A stretch of DNA of 19,620 bases from Ichthyophonus hoferi (lineage: Eukaryota; Opisthokonta; Ichthyosporea; Ichthyophonida; Ichthyophonidae), in contig NAOQ01000137.1 in the NCBI GenBank assembly GCA_002751075.1, positions 43,666-63,285 on the forward strand, read 5' to 3'. The position numbers and the translations under genes are program-made. Shown in pieces: positions 18,201 to 19,620 of this stretch. How positions within the stretch are numbered: position 1 is the first letter of the stretch; every line of letters begins with the position of its first letter. Under the pieces are notes generated by a model. It saw nothing but the letters and a program-made list of their open reading frames with translations, was not told where the DNA came from and did no database searches.

Positions 18201-18546
18201 AGTAGGTATATCAACACTCCATCAACTAGAGGTATGATAACTGCATTCATTATTCACTACAACCATACTTTGGCATATATGTTTATTAATAGTTATATAT
18301 ATATACGTTTCTATATACACCTCTGCTGTACGCATAGCCCCCATTCCTTATCTATAACCCTATCAGTCAACATATGATGAGATTGATGATTTCTCTACAT
18401 TCTCCAAGCGAAACTCAAAATCTAAGCCAGTCCTTAAGTTTGTCCCTGAGCCAATCCCTAAGCCTGCTGAAATTGAACCACCATTACCACCGCCACGCCA
18501 TTGGGCAACACCTCAACGACCAGTCCCCCCCATCCCAGGTGATTGA
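15053..18546 (+). CDS. Six-exon gene, coiled-coil protein with acidic N terminus and proline-rich tail
   Basis: The exons are 15053-15253, 15795-15986, 16524-16635, 17599-17696, 17915-18037 and 18367-18546, joined in frame (phases 0, 0, 1, 0, 0) to give 301 residues. All five introns are GT..AG (541, 537, 963, 218 and 329 nt). Residues 1-67 are Ser/Asp/Pro-rich with a repeated SxLSEN motif. Residues 72-83 are basic (RRGLNRGRQQQR). Residues 88-240 are mainly helical with Leu, Ile and Met at heptad-like spacing and many Glu, Gln, Lys and Asn, typical of a coiled coil. Residues 262-299 are proline-rich (PLPPPRHW, PQRPVPPIPG), like ligands for SH3 or EVH1 domains. No signal peptide or membrane helix. 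A cytoplasmic scaffold or cytoskeletal adaptor role is a guess from architecture. I do not recognise the family. A donor-like GTGATT at 18539 leaves open a longer 3' end. Confidence 0.8.
15332..15361 (+). repeat. (AAT)n microsatellite in intron 1
   Basis: About nine uninterrupted ATA/AAT units inside the first intron of the coiled-coil gene. Confidence 0.95.
15463..15794 (+). repeat. CATA/CTAC tetranucleotide repeat running into the exon 2 acceptor
   Basis: About 330 bp of CATA, CATG and CTAC/CTAT units. The last units (ctacctacctgcctacctac) sit where a pyrimidine tract is expected, and the final unit ends in the acceptor AG. The 118-codon frame found here is a translation of the repeat plus the start of exon 2. 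Confidence 0.93.
15795..15986 (+). CDS. Coiled-coil gene exon 2
   Basis: Codes for residues 68-131, from VVVARRGLNRGRQQQR through YKEKLEELQWEINNERTIL to LAVQKD. The acceptor ctacctacag is the end of a long CTAC simple repeat. Donor GTATGA is followed directly by a (TA)n tract. Both borders are phase 0. Confidence 0.82.
15987..16523 (+). other. Intron 2 of the coiled-coil gene
   Basis: Starts with GTATGA and a (TA)n tract to 16017, then A+T-rich DNA with a TATGATAGTATG motif at 16041-16052 and further TA runs near 16292-16310. A CT-rich segment precedes the acceptor. No RNA or gene seen within it. Confidence 0.75.
16524..16635 (+). CDS. Coiled-coil gene exon 3
   Basis: Codes for residues 132-168 (AVGDRIQALIGQIRNNHVEE to LQVITQKD) plus the first base of an Asp codon. 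Acceptor gctgcaatag, preceded by a C/T-rich tract at 16470-16510. Donor GTAATT, phase 1. Confidence 0.8.
16636..17598 (+). other. Intron 3 of the coiled-coil gene
   Basis: 963 nt, with purine-rich sequence just after the donor and (TA)n at 17120-17133 and 17338-17353. CTATATAC-type repeats fill 17455-17545. No exon-like stretch with proper borders was found inside. Confidence 0.75.
17599..17696 (+). CDS. Coiled-coil gene exon 4
   Basis: Two bases complete the Asp codon, then EINHLKQQLLIANNNSTDRE to VCIAYQ (residues 169-201). Acceptor attacacacag, donor GTTGGA, which is weaker than the others. It follows the longest intron, 963 nt. Confidence 0.8.
17915..18037 (+). CDS. Coiled-coil gene exon 5
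   Basis: Codes for residues 202-242, KLSELDDVTYECDTLRK through IALLKAEIISMQYASQ. Acceptor tcgtacag. Donor GTAGGT is the first of several GTAGG-like units at the start of the next intron. Confidence 0.82.
18367..18546 (+). CDS. Coiled-coil gene exon 6 (proline-rich tail, stop)
   Basis: Codes for residues 243-301, STYDEIDDFSTFSKRNSKSK, a PxP-rich stretch, then PPLPPPRHW and PQRPVPPIPGD before TGA at 18544-18546. Acceptor ccctatcag. The other frame open here (18374-18754) is a shadow that runs on into a (TA)n repeat. Confidence 0.8.
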   Translation, partial: STYDEIDDFSTFSKRNSKSKPVLKFVPEPIPKPAEIEPPLPPPRHWATPQRPVPPIPGD

Positions 18547-19276
18547 TGTGATTGGTTGTTTACTTGATTTTTATTGGCGGATAGTGAGGAGGCCAATCAA
18601 TTATTTTAGTTATAATAATATCACCACATTGTTGGCTGCGTGGATTATAAAACAATATATATATATATATATATATATTCATGAGCTGTCATATAGAGAT
18701 AAGTTTACAAATATGGAAATGTATACACCATGTTCGGGCATATTAAGGTTATAACCTATACTTTCTTGGGTCATCTAGCCCAATCATATGTACTATTCAT
18801 TGGGCTCTGTGACGTAACTACACCTAAATTGTACTGTATAACAATGACGTATTGTAGCATATACTCCAAAATGATTAGTCAAAAGTAATTCTATATATGG
18901 TTGGGACCAATAAGGTTCGTTCTCTCATGGATAAGATCTATGAGGTCTTTTCACTCTATACCCATTAAACTAACAATCTCTACTGTCATTGATGGTAGCA
19001 TTACTCGGGTATTTGGTGAAAAAGGTTGAAACCTATTGAGAATTGCTGATTGATTTTTCTTTGGCATTTTAGAACGATTAAAATATAAATATCTAAGGGA
19101 TTGTATAGCTTAGGTATCAGTAATTGGCTAGCTATTTGTTTTTGGTTTTATTAAAATGAAAATAGATTAAAATACAGATATGTGATTGGGAACAAAGGAC
19201 GGAACTAAATTAAACTCACCAATCAACTTCCTATAAGTCATTAATTAACAGTATGCTATAATACCAGATTATATAC
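18547..19276. other. 3' flank of the coiled-coil gene
   Basis: A+T-rich, with (TA)n at 18656-18678 and a 12-bp palindrome AGGTTATAACCT near 18746. A hairpin with 8-bp arms AGCCCAAT/ATTGGGCT lies at 18777-18806. No clear AATAAA near the stop and no further gene seen. Confidence 0.5.
18777..18806. repeat. Hairpin with 8-bp perfect arms
   Basis: AGCCCAAT (18777-18784) and ATTGGGCT (18799-18806) around a 14-nt loop, about 230 bp after the stop of the coiled-coil gene. Confidence 0.8.
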
Positions 19277-19536
19277 GTATTAATAATAATTTTATTATTA
19301 CTATTGCTGCTATTACTATTACTATTATTACTATTACTATTACTATTATTCTTGTTCTTATAATTATTATGATTACTATTACTATTGCTATTATTACTAT
19401 TACTATTACTATTGCTATTATTACTTATTACTATTACTATTATTACTTTTACTAATATTATTATTCTTATAATTACTATTATTTCTATTACTATTCCTAT
19501 TATTACGATTACTGTTACTATTGTTATTCATATTAC
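19277..19536 (+). repeat. Degenerate trinucleotide (ATT/ACT) repeat
   Basis: About 260 bp made almost wholly of ATT and ACT triplets with occasional GCT or CTT. The unit phase is kept over long distances. Confidence 0.9.
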
Positions 19537-19595
19537 TACCTGTGTAGAACATTGTAAAAAATCCTTACTACAGTATACTACATTAGGCTGTTACA

Positions 19596-19620
19596 CTATA
19601 CTATACTATACTATACTATA
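19596..19620 (+). repeat. (CTATA)n pentanucleotide repeat at the window edge
   Basis: Five perfect CTATA units that run off the right end of the window. Confidence 0.93.

Noticed and set aside
18374-18754. 126-codon plus-strand frame rich in Ser, Leu and Gln
   Set aside because: Out-of-frame shadow of exon 6 that continues into non-coding DNA and a (TA)n tract.
1-19620. tRNA, rRNA, CRISPR, riboswitch or bacterial promoter signals
   Set aside because: None found. The window is eukaryotic in style and these were not forced onto it.

Overview
This window looks like nuclear DNA from an A+T-rich eukaryote with compact, intron-bearing genes. By eye it is roughly two-thirds A+T, with islands of balanced composition where the exons lie. 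Introns run from about 75 to 960 nt, use GT..AG, and are filled with (TA)n, (CATA)n, (CTAC)n and trinucleotide repeats. There are no bacterial operons, rRNA, tRNA or CRISPR signals. An early-diverging fungus or another unicellular eukaryote would fit, but nothing here fixes the lineage. All assignments come from reading the sequence; no database was searched.

Left end (about 1-3625, minus strand): a split gene for a multi-pass membrane protein. Six exons between 2701 and 668 join with matching phases into about 230 residues carrying six hydrophobic segments. One of these exons is only 19 nt long. The order and spacing of motifs resemble the THH1/TOM1/TOM3 and GPR137 seven-helix families. A probable last exon lies at 245-60. 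The 5' part is uncertain, with candidates at 3625-3571 and 3120-3046.

Middle (about 3626-14850): a gene-poor graveyard of old elements. It holds two families of short diverged repeats (5109-6381), a pair of roughly 130-bp repeats (5965-6096 and 8648-8780), and a gag-like region with a zinc-knuckle pattern (8730-9239). Two diverged copies of one longer unit follow (9154-9590 and 10537-11315). A Ty1/copia fossil (reverse transcriptase tail and RNase H, about 12165-13525) has its RNase H region split by about 800 bp that contains an exon-like, serine-rich reading frame. A cluster of perfect palindromes and hairpins lies just downstream (13513-13748).

Right end (15053-18546, plus strand): a complete-looking six-exon gene for a 301-residue protein with an acidic/serine-rich N terminus, a basic patch, a long coiled-coil middle and a proline-rich tail with SH3- or EVH1-ligand-like motifs. 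I do not recognise its family. A short coding-like frame (14849-15004) lies just upstream. Beyond 18546 there is only A+T-rich DNA and simple repeats to the window edge.

The two host genes share splice-signal style (donors such as GTAATT, GTATGT, GTAAAT; acceptors CAG or TAG) and repeat-rich introns, so they plausibly belong to one genome and one annotation style. Nothing in the sequence links their functions.
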